Part shown: positions 28,957 to 36,665 of the stretch, piece after piece
Position numbering within the stretch: position 1 is the first letter of the stretch
Layout of the letters: every line of letters begins with the position of its first letter
NCBI RefSeq assembly: GCF_014647895.1
Contig: NZ_BMQB01000012.1
Location: 62,001-126,000, forward strand
Reading direction: 5' to 3'
Length of the DNA: 64,000 bases
Source of the DNA: Pilimelia anulata
Lineage (GTDB): Bacteria > Actinomycetota > Actinomycetes > Mycobacteriales > Micromonosporaceae
Notes under the pieces: generated by a model
The model's input: the letters and a program-made list of their open reading frames with translations, nothing else
Databases searched by the model: none
What the model was told of the DNA's origin: nothing
Position numbers and translations under genes: made by a program

Positions 28957-30593
28957 GGCCCCTCCCATCCGTACGGCATCGCCGCCCACCGCTCCGCCAG
29001 CGGATCCCCGGCCAGCCGCATCGCCGTCGTCGCCTTCACCGGCACCGGCGCCGCCAGCAGCGCCGCCCGGTCGGCGCCGGCGAACGCCGCCGCCAGCTCC
29101 CCGCCCACCGCCGCCCAGCACCGCCCCGGCTCCGCACCCGCCCGGCCCAGCACCGCGACCAGCTCGCCCACGACCACCCCGGCCGCCGCCGCGACCGTCG
29201 TCCGCAGCACCGCCGGGTCGTCGCAGGGCACCGCGCCGCGCAGCGGCGGCGCCGCCACCCCGGCCGCGGCCAGCCGCGCCGCCGACACCCGCACCCCGCC
29301 GAAGTCCCGGTACCGCAGCCCCACCGGCCGGCCGGCGGCCAGCACGACCAGCGTGTTCTGCCCGTGCGCCTCCAGCGCCACCCCCGCGCGCAGCAGCGCC
29401 GCCAGCGGCGGCAGCAGCACCCGCAGCAGCGCCCGCAGGAACGCCACCGGGTCCCCGCCGTACGCTGCCCGCGCCGCCTGCACCGCCAGCGGCGGCCGCC
29501 CCGGCGCCCCGTCCGCGCTCAACGCCGCCAGCGGCAGCACCACCGACCCCGCCGGCCCGACCGGCGCCGCCCGGCGCAGCACCGCCAGCGCCGGCACCGG
29601 CTCGCCGCCGACGCACACCGCCCCGCCCGCGTCCTCGGCCAGCACCCCGAATCCCGCCGGCGCCAGCCCCGCTACCAGCCCGCTCAGCAGCGGCCCGTTG
29701 TGCACCGCCGCCGCCGACACCCGCCGGACCGCGCTGGTCATCTGCACGTCCACCGCCAGCTTCAGGTGGGTGCGCCCGTCGGCGGCGACCGTCCGCAGCG
29801 ACATCAGCGGCCGCGCCGCCGTCACCCGGTCGGTGGGGGAGAGGAGGCCGCCGTACCGGCCCAGCACGTGCGCCTCCTGCCACGGGTGCACCGGCAGCAG
29901 CGGCGGCAGCCCCGCCGGACTCCACCACCGCCCCGCCGGCACCGCCCACCAGCGGACGGGCACGACCGGCCGGTGCTCCGGCGCGTACGCCCGCACCTCC
30001 GCCGCGCTCATCCCCAGCCGGGTACGGCAGCCCGGGTGCAGCGGGTGCCCGGCCACGACGAGCTGCTCCCCGAGCACGGCCGCGTCCGCCGCGGGCATGG
30101 CCGCCAGCGCGCCGAGCGTCGGCGGCGGCGGCGCCTCGGCGTACGCCAGCGCCAGGTTGGCGACGCTGTCGCCCAACTCCTCCGCGAACCGCTCCCGCCC
30201 CGCCACCGGCAGCTCCCGCACCAACGCGGCGGGATCATCCAGCACCGCCCCGCCGCCGCTCGCGTCGGTCCGGTCGGACCGGTTCGGACCATCGAGCCGG
30301 TTCGGCCCGGTGGTCCGGTCCGGCGCGCCGGTTCGGTCGGCGCCCGCGGCGTGGTCGGCGGCGATGGCACGGTCAGTGGTGGCGGGGCCGGTCAGGGTCA
30401 CCGCCAGGCCCGGCGGGTGCGGCCCGAACGGCGCCGGCGCCGGACCGCGCAGCACCCGCCCGTCCCGCAGCGTCAACTCCGCCGTACCGCCGGCCACCCG
30501 CACCCCGACCACGAAGTCCAGCGGCTCACGCCGCAGCGCCGACCACAGCCGGCCCAGCACCGCCGCCCGCGCCCGCTCGACCGGCCCGTCCAC
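28953..30593 (-). CDS. IucA/IucC family NIS siderophore synthetase (first)
   Basis: A 546-residue NIS synthetase with GHPLHPGCRTRLGM, LPVHPWQEAHVL, HLKLAVDVQMTSAVRRVS, ALEAHGQNTLVVL and LRYRDFGGVRV. It should carry out the first condensation, followed by the downstream paralogue. Residues about 72-112 are an Asp/Arg/Thr/Gly low-complexity insert encoded by CCGGTTCGG-type repeats, not expected in the family fold. The GTG at 30593 has no clear ribosome-binding site. It lies 25 bp after the SDR stop, so probably one transcript runs SDR-NIS-NIS-decarboxylase. Confidence 0.92.
   Translation of the reverse strand: MDGPVERARAAVLGRLWSALRREPLDFVVGVRVAGGTAELTLRDGRVLRGPAPAPFGPHPPGLAVTLTGPATTDRAIAADHAAGADRTGAPDRTTGPNRLDGPNRSDRTDASGGGAVLDDPAALVRELPVAGRERFAEELGDSVANLALAYAEAPPPPTLGALAAMPAADAAVLGEQLVVAGHPLHPGCRTRLGMSAAEVRAYAPEHRPVVPVRWWAVPAGRWWSPAGLPPLLPVHPWQEAHVLGRYGGLLSPTDRVTAARPLMSLRTVAADGRTHLKLAVDVQMTSAVRRVSAAAVHNGPLLSGLVAGLAPAGFGVLAEDAGGAVCVGGEPVPALAVLRRAAPVGPAGSVVLPLAALSADGAPGRPPLAVQAARAAYGGDPVAFLRALLRVLLPPLAALLRAGVALEAHGQNTLVVLAAGRPVGLRYRDFGGVRVSAARLAAAGVAAPPLRGAVPCDDPAVLRTTVAAAAGVVVGELVAVLGRAGAEPGRCWAAVGGELAAAFAGADRAALLAAPVPVKATTAMRLAGDPLAERWAAMPYGWEGP
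30255..30380. repeat. CCGGTTCGG-type low-complexity repeat inside NIS gene
   Basis: Imperfect tandem repeats such as GGTCCGGTCGGACCGGTTCGG and GAGCCGGTTCGGCCCGG occur within the first NIS synthetase. They encode a Thr/Asp/Arg/Gly/Pro linker of about 40 residues and keep the frame. Replication slippage probably expanded it. Confidence 0.6.
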
Positions 30594-30618
30594 GTATGGT
30601 TCAGCCCCGCCCGTACGG

Positions 30619-31362
30619 TCAGCCCGCGGCCGGCCGCACGGTCACCTCGGTCAGGTGCGAACCGGCCGGCAGGTCCAGCGCCGTTCGCACCGCCGCCGCG
30701 ACCGCCCCGGGCCGGATCCACCGCGCCGGGTCGTACGCCCGACCCTCCTGCGCGTGCACCGACTCCTGCATCGCGGTCGCCGTCCGCCCCGGGTACACGC
30801 TCGTCACCCGCAGCCCCGGCTCCTCGGCCCGCAGCGCGTCGGCCAGCGCCCGCAGCCCGAACTTGCTCGCCGCGTACGCCCCCCACCGCGGCCCCGCACT
30901 CAACCCGGCCCCCGAGTTGATCAGTACGACGTGCCCGCCGGCGGCCCGCAGCGCGGGCAGCGCGAGCCGGGTCAGCTCGGCGGGCCCGACCAGGTTGACG
31001 GCCAACGCCCGCTCCCACGCGGCGACGTCGGTCTCCCCGATCCCACCCAGGTCGACCACCCCGGCACAGTGAACGAGCACGTCCAGCCGCTCGGGCAGCA
31101 CCCCGGCGACCTGCGCCGCGAGCCCCCCGGGCCGCCCCAGATCAGCAACGAGGACCCCGTGCCCGGGGGAGGGGTCGCCCTCACGTCCCGGATGACCGCC
31201 CCCCGCGCCCGCGGCGCCGCCGGGCGGGAGGGCGGCGAGGGCCGCGCGGAGCCGGTCGGGATCGCGGCCGCAGAGCAGGAGCCGGTCGCCGCGCGCGGCG
31301 AGGTCGGCGGCGATGGCGGCACCGATCCCACCGGTGGCACCGGTGATCAGGCTCGTCGTCAT
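30619..31362 (-). CDS. SDR family oxidoreductase (siderophore operon head)
   Basis: A 247-residue short-chain dehydrogenase: N-terminal LITGATGGIGAAIAADLAA, LVHCAGVVDLGGIGET in place of NNAG, catalytic Ser in VVLINSGAGLS, and Tyr-x3-Lys in WGAYAASKFGLRAL. The loop GGAAGAGGGHPGREGDPSPG before the second strand is a glycine-rich insertion. The ATG at 31362 ends a 519-bp non-coding region containing TCCTAGGACGC boxes. As first gene of the NIS operon it may supply or modify a precursor (inference); it could equally be a generic SDR sharing the promoter. Confidence 0.88.
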   Translation of the reverse strand: MTTSLITGATGGIGAAIAADLAARGDRLLLCGRDPDRLRAALAALPPGGAAGAGGGHPGREGDPSPGHGVLVADLGRPGGLAAQVAGVLPERLDVLVHCAGVVDLGGIGETDVAAWERALAVNLVGPAELTRLALPALRAAGGHVVLINSGAGLSAGPRWGAYAASKFGLRALADALRAEEPGLRVTSVYPGRTATAMQESVHAQEGRAYDPARWIRPGAVAAAVRTALDLPAGSHLTEVTVRPAAG

Positions 31363-31389
31363 GCGGGGATGGTAGCGACCACATTGTCT

Positions 31390-31411
31390 TCCTAGGACGC
31401 TGTACGGGGTG
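31390..31411 (+). repeat. TCCTAGGACGC box, copy 1
   Basis: TCCTAGGACGC-TGTACG-GGGTG lies 28 bp before the minus-strand SDR start, so it overlaps that promoter. TCCTAGGA is a perfect 8-bp palindrome. Same orientation as copies at 31691 and 31753. Confidence 0.6.
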
Positions 31412-31498
31412 TGGCCAATCTCCCAATCCCCCCACCCCCCAACCTCGAACACCGACACGAGCCCGACCGCTCGTTGCCGCAGCGGACGGGCCACTGGC

Positions 31499-31546
31499 GG
31501 GATGGTGCATTCGTTGTCGTGGGAGCGACAACGAATGCACCATCCC
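31499..31546. repeat. Perfect 21-bp hairpin in divergent intergenic region
   Basis: GGGATGGTGCATTCGTTGTCG (31499-31519) is exactly complementary to 31526-31546 across a 6-nt loop, TGGGAG. The arms are less GC-rich than the surroundings. It lies between divergent genes, where a terminator is not expected. Confidence 0.75.
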
Positions 31547-31605
31547 CGGGAGCCCGATGCCGCCAGCGCCGCCGCTGCTCGGCCGGCCAGGTAGCGCCGG
31601 CGTCC

Positions 31606-31643
31606 TCGGGGCGAGTGCGCGCGCGGTCGCGCACTCGCCCCGA
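31606..31643. repeat. Perfect 16-bp hairpin in divergent intergenic region
   Basis: TCGGGGCGAGTGCGCG (31606-31621) pairs perfectly with 31628-31643 around CGCGGT. It is 60 bp from the first hairpin and has no shared sequence with it, only the same geometry (long arms, 6-nt loop). Confidence 0.75.
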
Positions 31644-31690
31644 CCACGGCAACCAGCCGTCCTTGACCCGAGGCCGGGGCATCATCTGCG

Positions 31691-31711
31691 TCCTAGGACG
31701 CTCTAGGGGTG
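31691..31711 (+). repeat. TCCTAGGACGC box, copy 2
   Basis: TCCTAGGACGC-TCTAG-GGGTG. The spacer also reads CTAGG, so CTAGG occurs twice 11 bp apart, like two half-sites on the same DNA face. Confidence 0.6.
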
Positions 31712-31752
31712 GTGCGGTCGGTCGTACTTGCCATTCCGGCAAAGGGCTATCT

Positions 31753-31774
31753 TCCTAGGACGCCTTAGCGGGTG
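31753..31774 (+). repeat. TCCTAGGACGC box, copy 3
   Basis: TCCTAGGACGC-CTTAGC-GGGTG, about 108 bp before the plus-strand start at 31882. With copy 2 it could control that membrane-protein gene. Confidence 0.6.
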
Positions 31775-31881
31775 TGCTGCGCACCCCCAAACCCAAAGCG
31801 GTGCTACGCACCGACCAGCCAAGAACAGATTTCGGTACCGTTTCGCGGTCGGGTTCCGGGCTGGGGGAAGGGCGGTACAGC

Positions 31882-32910
31882 GTGTCGGAGGTCAGCGTGC
31901 GGCCGCGGGCCGGCTACCGGTTCGATCTGGTGACGGCGTTGCTGAGCGGCTGGTTCGTCGCGGGCCTGCTGATCGACGGTTGGGCCCACACCAACCTGGC
32001 CGGGCTGGAGTCGTTCTTCACGCCGTGGCACGCGGTGTTCTACTCCGGGTTCGTCGCCACGGCGGCGTGGGTGGGCTGGCCGGTGCTGCGCCGGATGCAG
32101 GAGGGCCGCCGCGCGCTGGACGCCGTACCGGTCGGCTACGGGCTCACGCTGGTGGCGCTGCCGCTGTTCGCGATCGGCGGTGCCGGCGACATGGCCTGGC
32201 ACCTGGCGTTCGGCGTCGAGCAGGGCCTGAACATCGCGTTCTCGCCGACGCACATGCTGCTCATCGGCTCGATGGTGGTGATCGTCACCGGGCCGGTGCG
32301 GTCGGGCTGGGACACCACCGTCGGCCGGCCGCTGCGCGAGCAGTTGCCGCTGCTGCTGGGCGTGGCGTTCGCGCTGGTCGTGGTGTTCCTGCTGCTGTCG
32401 TACGCCGAGGCGACGTCGTGGCCGCCGCGGGCGGTGGTGGCGGCGATGTCGGTGCCGGACCTCGGCGACACGTCGCTGATGCGCCAGTACGGCACGTCGG
32501 TGGTGGTGACGACGATCGCGCTGCTCGCGCCGCTGCTGATGCTGACCCGGCGCGGCCCGCTGCCGCCGGGCGCGGCGACGATCGTGTACGCGGTGGTGGC
32601 GGTGATGGGCGGGGCGGTGCGCGGGTTCGCGTCGCCGGGCGCGCTGCTGCTGACGGTGGCGTGCGGGCTGCTGGTGGACGGGCTGACCCGGCTGCTGCGG
32701 CCGGGACCGGACCGGGCCGGGTCGGTGATCGGCTGGGCCGCCGCGGCGGCGCTGGTGACGTGGTCGATCCTGATCGGGCACGCGATCGTCACGGCCGGGA
32801 TGCCGGCGGGCGTCGAGTACTGGACCGGTACGCCGTTCGTGGCGGCCGGGGTGGCCGCGCTGCTGGCCGCGACGATGACGGCGCGCCGGGCGGCGGTCGC
32901 GCCGCGGTGA
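31882..32910 (+). CDS. Polytopic membrane protein of unknown function
   Basis: A 342-residue protein with about eight or nine hydrophobic helices (for example LVTALLSGWFVAGLLIDGW, LGVAFALVVVFLLLSYAEA, LLLTVACGLLVDGL). Conserved-looking polar spots inside or near helices are DGWAH, FFTPWHAVFYSGF, AGDMAWHLAFG and SPTHMLL. These His/Asp residues could bind metal or heme (inference). It has no transporter-family signature I recognise. The GTG at 31882 follows GAAGGG. It shares the repeat-rich divergent region with the siderophore operon, so a linked function is possible but unproven. Confidence 0.75.
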   Translation: MSEVSVRPRAGYRFDLVTALLSGWFVAGLLIDGWAHTNLAGLESFFTPWHAVFYSGFVATAAWVGWPVLRRMQEGRRALDAVPVGYGLTLVALPLFAIGGAGDMAWHLAFGVEQGLNIAFSPTHMLLIGSMVVIVTGPVRSGWDTTVGRPLREQLPLLLGVAFALVVVFLLLSYAEATSWPPRAVVAAMSVPDLGDTSLMRQYGTSVVVTTIALLAPLLMLTRRGPLPPGAATIVYAVVAVMGGAVRGFASPGALLLTVACGLLVDGLTRLLRPGPDRAGSVIGWAAAAALVTWSILIGHAIVTAGMPAGVEYWTGTPFVAAGVAALLAATMTARRAAVAPR

Positions 32911-33004
32911 CCCGGCTGGGGCAACCCCCGGCGCGTCGGCGGGCTGTCGGTGGCGGCTGCTATGAAGCTGTCAGCGACTTTTCGACCGAGATGAGGTTCC
33001 ACAC

Positions 33005-33691
33005 ATGGCGACGCGCGTTGACGCCGGCCTGTCCACCGACGATCTGGCCGCCCTCCGTACGGCCCTGGAGGCCGGCCGCAGGCCGAAGGTGATGTTCACG
33101 GAGGCGGCCGGGCAGATCGCCGGCCAGTTCGGCCAGGTCGCCGGCGTGGAGGAGGCCGACGGCGAGACGACGGTGGTGGTCCGGTTCGGCCGGGACGAGC
33201 TGCCGTTCACCCCGGCCGACGTGGTGATCCCGCCGCGCGGCGCGGCCACCGCGGCGAAGAAGGCCGCGAGCGCCGCCCGGGCGACGGTGCCGGAGGTGGA
33301 GGAGCCGGCGGTCCCGTCGGGTGCGCCGCTGCTGCCGCCGGCGCCGCGGTCGGCTCCGGTGGAGACGCCGGTGGAGGGGGAGAGGCCGGTGCGGCGGCCG
33401 AAGGCGGCGAAGGTGAAGCCGGCGGCGGGGTTGACGGTGACGGTGTCGTGTGTCGACGGGGAGTGGTCGGTGGCGGCGGCGCAGGGTTCGCGGACGCTGG
33501 CGAAGCCGTGTGCGATCCGGCCGGCGGAGGCGCTGCGGGTGGTGGCGTTGCTGGATGTGCCGGCGTTGTCGGAGGCGGTGGAGCAGATCGTGGCGGCGGA
33601 GCGGTCGCGGGCGGCGGAGCGGGTGGAGCGGTTGCGGGCGGAGTTGGCGGAGGTGGAGGCGCGTCTGGCGGAGTTGCCGTCCGGGGCGTGA
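33005..33691 (+). CDS. DUF6319 family protein
   Basis: A 228-residue actinobacterial protein. The N-terminal half (LRTALEAGRRPKVMFTEAAG, GRDELPFTPADVV) may form a small nucleic-acid-binding-like fold. A Pro/Ala/Lys linker (residues 85-145) is followed by a C-terminal region GEWSVAAAQGSRTLAKPCAI, ALRVVALLDVPALSEAVEQI and a coiled-coil tail. Function unknown. From about 33330 the codons switch from C-ending to almost exclusively G-ending, continuing into the next three genes. The stop overlaps the acyltransferase start. Confidence 0.8.
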   Translation: MATRVDAGLSTDDLAALRTALEAGRRPKVMFTEAAGQIAGQFGQVAGVEEADGETTVVVRFGRDELPFTPADVVIPPRGAATAAKKAASAARATVPEVEEPAVPSGAPLLPPAPRSAPVETPVEGERPVRRPKAAKVKPAAGLTVTVSCVDGEWSVAAAQGSRTLAKPCAIRPAEALRVVALLDVPALSEAVEQIVAAERSRAAERVERLRAELAEVEARLAELPSGA

Positions 33692-34479
33692 GTGGTGCGG
33701 GGCGGCCGCGGGATCGGGCGCCGTGGGTGTGGCGGGTGGCGATGGTGGCTGCCCGCCTGCTGGTGGCGTTGGTGGGGCGGTTGCGGGTGTCGGGCGGGGT
33801 GCGGGTGTCCGGGCCGGTGTTGTTGGCGGCGAATCATGTGGGTCCGGCGGATCCGGTGGTGTTGGTGGCGGCGGCGGCCCGGTTGGGGTTGGCGCCGCGG
33901 ATCATGGCGACGGGTGGGGTGTTCCGGGCGCCGGTGCTGGGTTGGTTGATGCGCCGGTCGGGTCATGTGCGGGTGGATCGGCGGTCGGCGGCGGTGCGGG
34001 AGTCGTTGGCGGCGGCGGGGGTGGTGCTGGCGTCGGGGGCGTCGGTGTTGGTGTATCCGGAGGGTCGGATCGGGTTGGATCCGGGGTTGTGGCCGGAGCG
34101 GGGGAAGACGGGGGCGGCGCGGTTGGCGTTGGCGGCGGGGGTGCCGGTGGTGCCGGTGGCGCAGTGGGGTGCGCACGAGGTGTTGCCGTACGGGGTGCCG
34201 CGGCGGTTGCTGCGGACGGTGGGCCGGGCGGTGTGGCGGCGGCCGGTGCTGCGGGTGCATGTCGGGGAGCCGGTGGACCTGTCGGGGTGTGTGGCGGGTG
34301 ATCGGGGGGATGCGGCGCGGGCGACGGAGTTGATCGTGGAGGCGATCGCGCGGGAGTTGGTGCCGTTGCGGGTGGCGGAGCCGGTGGTGCCGCGGTGGGT
34401 GGATCCGACGCGGCCGGTGAGTGTGGCGCGGTCGCGGCGGGTGCGGTCGGTCGGTGACGGGGGTGTGGCGGGTCGGTGA
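33688..34479 (+). CDS. PlsC-like 1-acyl-glycerol-phosphate acyltransferase
   Basis: A 263-residue membrane-associated acyltransferase: catalytic NHVGPADPV (H-x4-D), acceptor-site YPEGRIGLD, and VPVVPVAQWGAHEVL. It transfers acyl groups from acyl-CoA/ACP to lysophosphatidic acid or a related acceptor. The GTG start overlaps the preceding stop by 4 bp (GTGA), and its own stop overlaps the next open frame. With the glycerophosphodiesterase and possibly the MFS transporter it may form a phospholipid-turnover operon. Codons are strikingly G-ending (GTG, TTG, GCG, GGG). Confidence 0.9.
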   Translation: MSGAGRPRDRAPWVWRVAMVAARLLVALVGRLRVSGGVRVSGPVLLAANHVGPADPVVLVAAAARLGLAPRIMATGGVFRAPVLGWLMRRSGHVRVDRRSAAVRESLAAAGVVLASGASVLVYPEGRIGLDPGLWPERGKTGAARLALAAGVPVVPVAQWGAHEVLPYGVPRRLLRTVGRAVWRRPVLRVHVGEPVDLSGCVAGDRGDAARATELIVEAIARELVPLRVAEPVVPRWVDPTRPVSVARSRRVRSVGDGGVAGR

Positions 34480-34519
34480 CGGCCGCGCGTCCGGGGCGGG
34501 CGGTGGTGGTCGGGGGCGG

Positions 34520-34525
34520 GATACT
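34520..34525 (+). promoter_or_regulatory. -10-like GATACT before GDPD start
   Basis: GATACT ends 7 bp before ATG 34533, consistent with an internal leaderless transcript. It supports choosing ATG 34533 over the GTG at 34476. Confidence 0.3.
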
Positions 34526-34532
34526 GCGGCGT

Positions 34533-35312
34533 ATGGCGGAGGGTTTCGCGTTCCTGGAGGCGCCGCGGCCGTTGGCGTTCGCGCATCGGGGTGGTGTGGT
34601 GTCGGCGCGGGCGGCGGGGTTGCCGGAGAATTCGGCGGCGGCGTTCGCGGCGGCGGTGGCGGCGGGGTACCGGTTCGTGGAGACGGACGTGCATGCGACG
34701 GCGGACGGTGTGCCGGTGGTGCTGCATGACCGGTCGTTGTGGCGGGTGGCGGGGGTGCGGGGCCGGGTGGCGCGGCTGCGCTGGGCGGATGTGCGGTCGG
34801 TGCGGGTGGGTGGGGAGCCGGTGGTGCCGCGGCTGGCCGAGGTGTTGGACGGGTGGCCGGGGGTGCGGTTCAACGTCGATGTGAAGTCGGCGGGGGCGGT
34901 GGAGCCGGTGGTGGCGGCGGTGCGGTCGGCGGGGGCGGCGGATCGGGTGTTGTTGGCGTCGTTCTCGGATGCGCGGTTGGCGCGGTTGCGGGCGTTGGCG
35001 GGTCCGCGGGTGGCGACGTCGTTGGGGGTGCGGTCGGTGGGTCGGCTGCGCTGGGCGGCGTTGCACGGCGGGCGGGTGCGGTTGCCGGGGTCGGTGGCGG
35101 CGGCGCAGGTGCCGGTGTCGTTCTTCGGGGTGCCGGTGGTGGGGCGCCGGTTCGTGGCGTATGCGCATCGGCTGGGGTTGCAGGTGCATGTGTGGACGGT
35201 GGATGACCCGGTGGTGATGCGGGGGCTGCTGGATCTGGGGGTGGACGGGATCATGACGGACCGGCTGGATGTGCTGCGCGGGGTGTTGGCGGAGCGGGGG
35301 TTGTGGCGGTGA
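34533..35312 (+). CDS. Glycerophosphodiester phosphodiesterase
   Basis: A 259-residue TIM-barrel enzyme hydrolysing glycerophosphodiesters to sn-glycerol 3-phosphate and an alcohol. Catalytic elements are LAFAHRGGVVS, ENSAAAF, RFVETDVHATADGVPVVLHD (Glu, Asp, His) and FNVDVK. It lacks a signal peptide, so it acts in the cytosol. ATG 34533 gives the usual start one strand before AHRGG; GTG 34476 would overlap the acyltransferase stop and add 19 unconserved residues. It is followed by an MFS gene overlapping by 4 bp. Confidence 0.9.
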   Translation: MAEGFAFLEAPRPLAFAHRGGVVSARAAGLPENSAAAFAAAVAAGYRFVETDVHATADGVPVVLHDRSLWRVAGVRGRVARLRWADVRSVRVGGEPVVPRLAEVLDGWPGVRFNVDVKSAGAVEPVVAAVRSAGAADRVLLASFSDARLARLRALAGPRVATSLGVRSVGRLRWAALHGGRVRLPGSVAAAQVPVSFFGVPVVGRRFVAYAHRLGLQVHVWTVDDPVVMRGLLDLGVDGIMTDRLDVLRGVLAERGLWR

Positions 35313-36661
35313 CCGCGGCGGGGTGGGCGGATCGTCGGGAGCGGGTGGGCTGGTACTTCTACGATGTCGCGAATTCGGCGTTCTACACGTCGGTGGTGAC
35401 GGTGTTCCTGGGCCCGTACCTGACGGCGGTGGCGAAGTCGGCGGCGGGGTGTCCGGAGTCGGGGTGTGCGGGGCGGACGGTGTCGCTGGCGGGGGTGCCG
35501 GTGGCGCCGGAGTCGCTGTTTCCGTACATGGCGTCGCTGTCGGTGCTGTTGACGGTGTTCGTGCTGCCGGTGGTGGGTGCGGTGGCGGATCGGACGGCGT
35601 ACAAGAAGTGGTTGATGGCCGGGTGCGCGTACGTGGGTGCGGCGGCGACGGTGGGGATGCTGTTCCTGACCGGGGACCGGTATGTGCTGGGTGCGGTGCT
35701 GTTCGTGGTGGCGAACGTGGCGTTCGGTTCGTCGGTGGTCGTGTACTACTCGTTCCTGCCGCAGTTGGCGGGCCCGGATGACCGGGATGCGGTGTCGAGC
35801 GTGGGGTGGGCGTTCGGGTTCGGCGGCGGCGGGGTGCTGCTGGCGTTGAACCTGGCGGCGGTCGTCCTGGCGCCGCGTTGGTGGGGTGTGTCGACGGGGG
35901 ACGTGGCGCGGTGGTGCATCGTGTCGGCGGGGGTGTGGTGGGCGGCGTTCACGACGGTGCCGCTGGTGCGGTTGCGGAATCGGCCGCCGGTGGCGGGTCC
36001 GGCGTCGGGGCCGCTGCTGGTGGCGGGGTTCCGGCAGTTGTGGGCGACGCTGCGGTCGCTGCGGGCGTACCCGTTGACGCTGTTCTTCCTGATCGCGTAC
36101 CTGGTGTACAACGACGGGATCCAGACGGTGATCGCGATGGCGTCGGTGTACGGGGTGGAGGAGTTGAAGCTGTCGCAGGACGTGCTGGTGCCGACGATCC
36201 TGATGGTGCAGTTCCTGGCGTTGGGCGGGGCGCTGGGGATGGGGTGGCTGGCGCGGCGGATCGGGGCGTGGAAGACGATCCTGTTGTCGCTGGTGCTGTG
36301 GTCGGTGACGGTGGTGGCGGCGTTCTGGCTGCCGGTGGGCGCGGCGGGGCCGTTCGTGGCGTTGGGTGGGGCGATCGGGGTGGTGCTGGGCGGGTCGCAG
36401 GCGCTGTCGCGGTCGTTGTTCTCGCAGTTGATCCCGCCGGGGCGGGAGGGCGAGTACTTCGGCCTGTACGAGATCTCGGACAAGGGGACGTCGTGGCTGG
36501 GTCCGCTGCTGTTCGGGTTGGCGATCCAGGCGACGGGCTCGTACCGGGTGGCGCTGCTGTCGCTGATGTCGTTCTTCGTGATCGGGTTCGGGCTGCTGGC
36601 GGCGGTGCCGGTGCGGCGGGCGATCGTGGCGGCGGGGAACACGCCGCCGCGGGTGCTGTGA
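35309..36661 (+). CDS. MFS transporter, UMF1/YxiO (Atg22-like) type
   Basis: A 450-residue protein with 11-12 helices. N-terminal GWYFYDVANSAFYTSVVTVF and the middle LFFLIAYLVYNDGIQTVIAM are the hallmark of the UMF1/vacuole-effluxer family; GGSQALSRSLFSQLIPPGRE is its C-terminal signature. Substrates are unproven; amino acids or metabolites are likely. The GTG at 35309 overlaps the GDPD stop; GTG 35303 is also possible. It is convergent with the recombinase gene 5 bp away with no obvious hairpin between. Confidence 0.9.
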   Translation: MTAAGWADRRERVGWYFYDVANSAFYTSVVTVFLGPYLTAVAKSAAGCPESGCAGRTVSLAGVPVAPESLFPYMASLSVLLTVFVLPVVGAVADRTAYKKWLMAGCAYVGAAATVGMLFLTGDRYVLGAVLFVVANVAFGSSVVVYYSFLPQLAGPDDRDAVSSVGWAFGFGGGGVLLALNLAAVVLAPRWWGVSTGDVARWCIVSAGVWWAAFTTVPLVRLRNRPPVAGPASGPLLVAGFRQLWATLRSLRAYPLTLFFLIAYLVYNDGIQTVIAMASVYGVEELKLSQDVLVPTILMVQFLALGGALGMGWLARRIGAWKTILLSLVLWSVTVVAAFWLPVGAAGPFVALGGAIGVVLGGSQALSRSLFSQLIPPGREGEYFGLYEISDKGTSWLGPLLFGLAIQATGSYRVALLSLMSFFVIGFGLLAAVPVRRAIVAAGNTPPRVL

Positions 36662-36665
36662 CGGG

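Noticed and set aside
26974..31395. A 1473-codon plus-strand frame antisense to the siderophore operon
   Set aside because: It is Arg/Pro/Gln-rich without domains; the opposite strand has four clear family members with coupled starts.
31390..31411. IdeR/DmdR iron box upstream of the siderophore operon
   Set aside because: TCCTAGGACGC does not match TTAGGTTAGGCTAACCTAA-like consensus; reported as an unknown box instead.
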